Assembly: GCA_965554225.1 (NCBI GenBank) | Contig: CBEVZC010000001.1 | Span: 1-64,000, forward strand | Source of the DNA: BMS3ABIN04 sp965554225 | GTDB lineage: Bacteria; Bacteroidota; Ignavibacteria; Ignavibacteriales; Melioribacteraceae | Direction of reading: 5' to 3' | Length of the DNA: 64,000 nucleotides | Shown here: piece by piece, positions 63,397 to 64,000 of the stretch | Layout: each line of letters starts with the position of its first letter | Position numbering within the stretch: the stretch's first letter is position 1 | Program-made: the position numbers and the translations under genes | The notes under the pieces: model-generated | The model's database searches: none | What the model was told of the DNA's origin: nothing | The model's input: the letters and a program-made list of their open reading frames with translations, nothing else

Positions 63397-64000
63397 ATTT
63401 TAAGAAAATAATTGTAGCTATTTTCCTATTTACAGGGGTTGTACATTCATATCCCCTGTTTCATGATAAAATTAGAGAAGGAATATCCTACCTTTACAAT
63501 TTGGAACTTAAAAAAGCTTCGGATATTTTTAATAAAGCTGAGCAAATTTTACCTGACGATCCCCGTAGTTATTATTACATTGCGCAAATTCATCTTTGGT
63601 CCTTTTTAGGTTCTAAAGAAGAGAATGAATATAAGCAGTTTTTTAAGTTTTCAGACATCGCTAAAAACAAAATTGAAAGTATTGAAAAAATTGATGATAA
63701 AGATTACTTAGCCGATTTTTGGAAGGGAAACATTTATACGCAGAGAGCATTAGCGTATTCATCAAAAGATAAAATGCTGGATGCTTTCTGGGCAGCTAAA
63801 AAAGCAATTGGATATCTAGAAGACGTGATAGATGAAAAGCCGGATTTTTATGATGCATATTTAGGAATTGGTATTTTTGATTATGCTCTAACTTATGTCC
63901 CGGGTATTTTTAAATTTGCGTTAACCCTAACAGGTTTAGATGCCGATAAACAACAGGGTTTTATTAATGTAAGACTTGCACAGCAAAAGGGAAGTTTATT
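63393..64000 (+). CDS. TPR-like exported protein, truncated by the window edge
   Basis: The open frame from ATG 63393 to the window end (202 codons, no stop) begins with a signal peptide ([19 protein letters not shown]). It continues with helix pairs of tetratricopeptide type: [47 protein letters not shown], and a later [31 protein letters not shown] domains mediate protein contacts; the function of this protein is unknown. It overlaps pyrG by four bases, which supports it as a real, co-translated gene. The rest lies beyond the window. Confidence 0.75.
   Translation, partial: MNFKKIIVAIFLFTGVVHSYPLFHDKIREGISYLYNLELKKASDIFNKAEQILPDDPRSYYYIAQIHLWSFLGSKEENEYKQFFKFSDIAKNKIESIEKIDDKDYLADFWKGNIYTQRALAYSSKDKMLDAFWAAKKAIGYLEDVIDEKPDFYDAYLGIGIFDYALTYVPGIFKFALTLTGLDADKQQGFINVRLAQQKGSL

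Overview
The window is AT-rich bacterial DNA with many TTG and GTG starts. It has Bacteroidota-type surface biology: a type IX secretion (T9SS) C-terminal sorting domain of the YPNPFNPST type, two PorV/PorQ-like outer-membrane proteins and many small outer-membrane barrels. It also carries LPS genes (LpxH, a GT9 heptosyltransferase), a bacillithiol gene (BshC), squalene genes (HpnCDE) and a mitochondrial-type citrate synthase. This combination best fits the Ignavibacteria/Melioribacter branch of the FCB group; that placement is inference from protein style, not from a marker-gene search.

Layout. 1-8.5 kb: a small basic protein, a KamA-like radical SAM protein, a minus-strand group (ProS, then after a terminator RsmI, a thioesterase and an Nfu protein), a RidA + PLP-decarboxylase pair, MarC and a cold-shock protein. 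8.7-10.0 kb: one intact IS256-family insertion sequence whose ends lie inside a palindrome. 10.1-16.4 kb: a tightly packed co-directional block (small membrane protein, small helical protein, YmdB-type phosphodiesterase, solitary DNA methyltransferase, FolD, a DERA-family aldolase with an unusual N-terminal extension, a lone HicB-like protein, TrmH, AroA), then BshC on the other strand.

18.5-26.1 kb: a compact cluster in which two paralogous DUF1207-like outer-membrane proteins bracket two radical SAM proteins, a UPF0104-type membrane protein, two QxxRW glycosyltransferases and a NodB deacetylase. It looks like an uncharacterised pathway for a modified cell-surface glycan or glycolipid. A site-2-protease-like membrane peptidase follows directly.

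27.5-38.2 kb: a surface/secretion region. It holds a large secreted protein with a possible lytic-transglycosylase-like C-terminus, a protein with near-identical 74-residue tandem repeats, a T9SS-sorted protein, a lipoprotein, a beta-propeller protein with a FlgD-like C-terminus and two PorV/PorQ-like barrels. REP-like palindromes are common here, including one inside a reading frame.

38.3-51.8 kb: FemAB/GNAT-like, GT4 and GT9 enzymes, the SRP RNA, an NhaC-type antiporter with an extra periplasmic domain, UvrC, GlgC, an M1 peptidase, LpxH and a PBP1A-type penicillin-binding protein. 51.9-64.0 kb: tRNA-Leu(CAG), hpnCDE for squalene, citrate synthase, a 1602-residue fusion of an acyl-CoA synthetase, a possible kinase-like middle and a C-terminal GNAT acetyltransferase, then PyrG and a truncated TPR-like gene at the window edge.

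The three most promising leads are the DUF1207-bracketed radical SAM/glycosyltransferase cluster, the 1602-residue fusion protein, and the aldolase whose N-terminus looks like a microcompartment encapsulation peptide.
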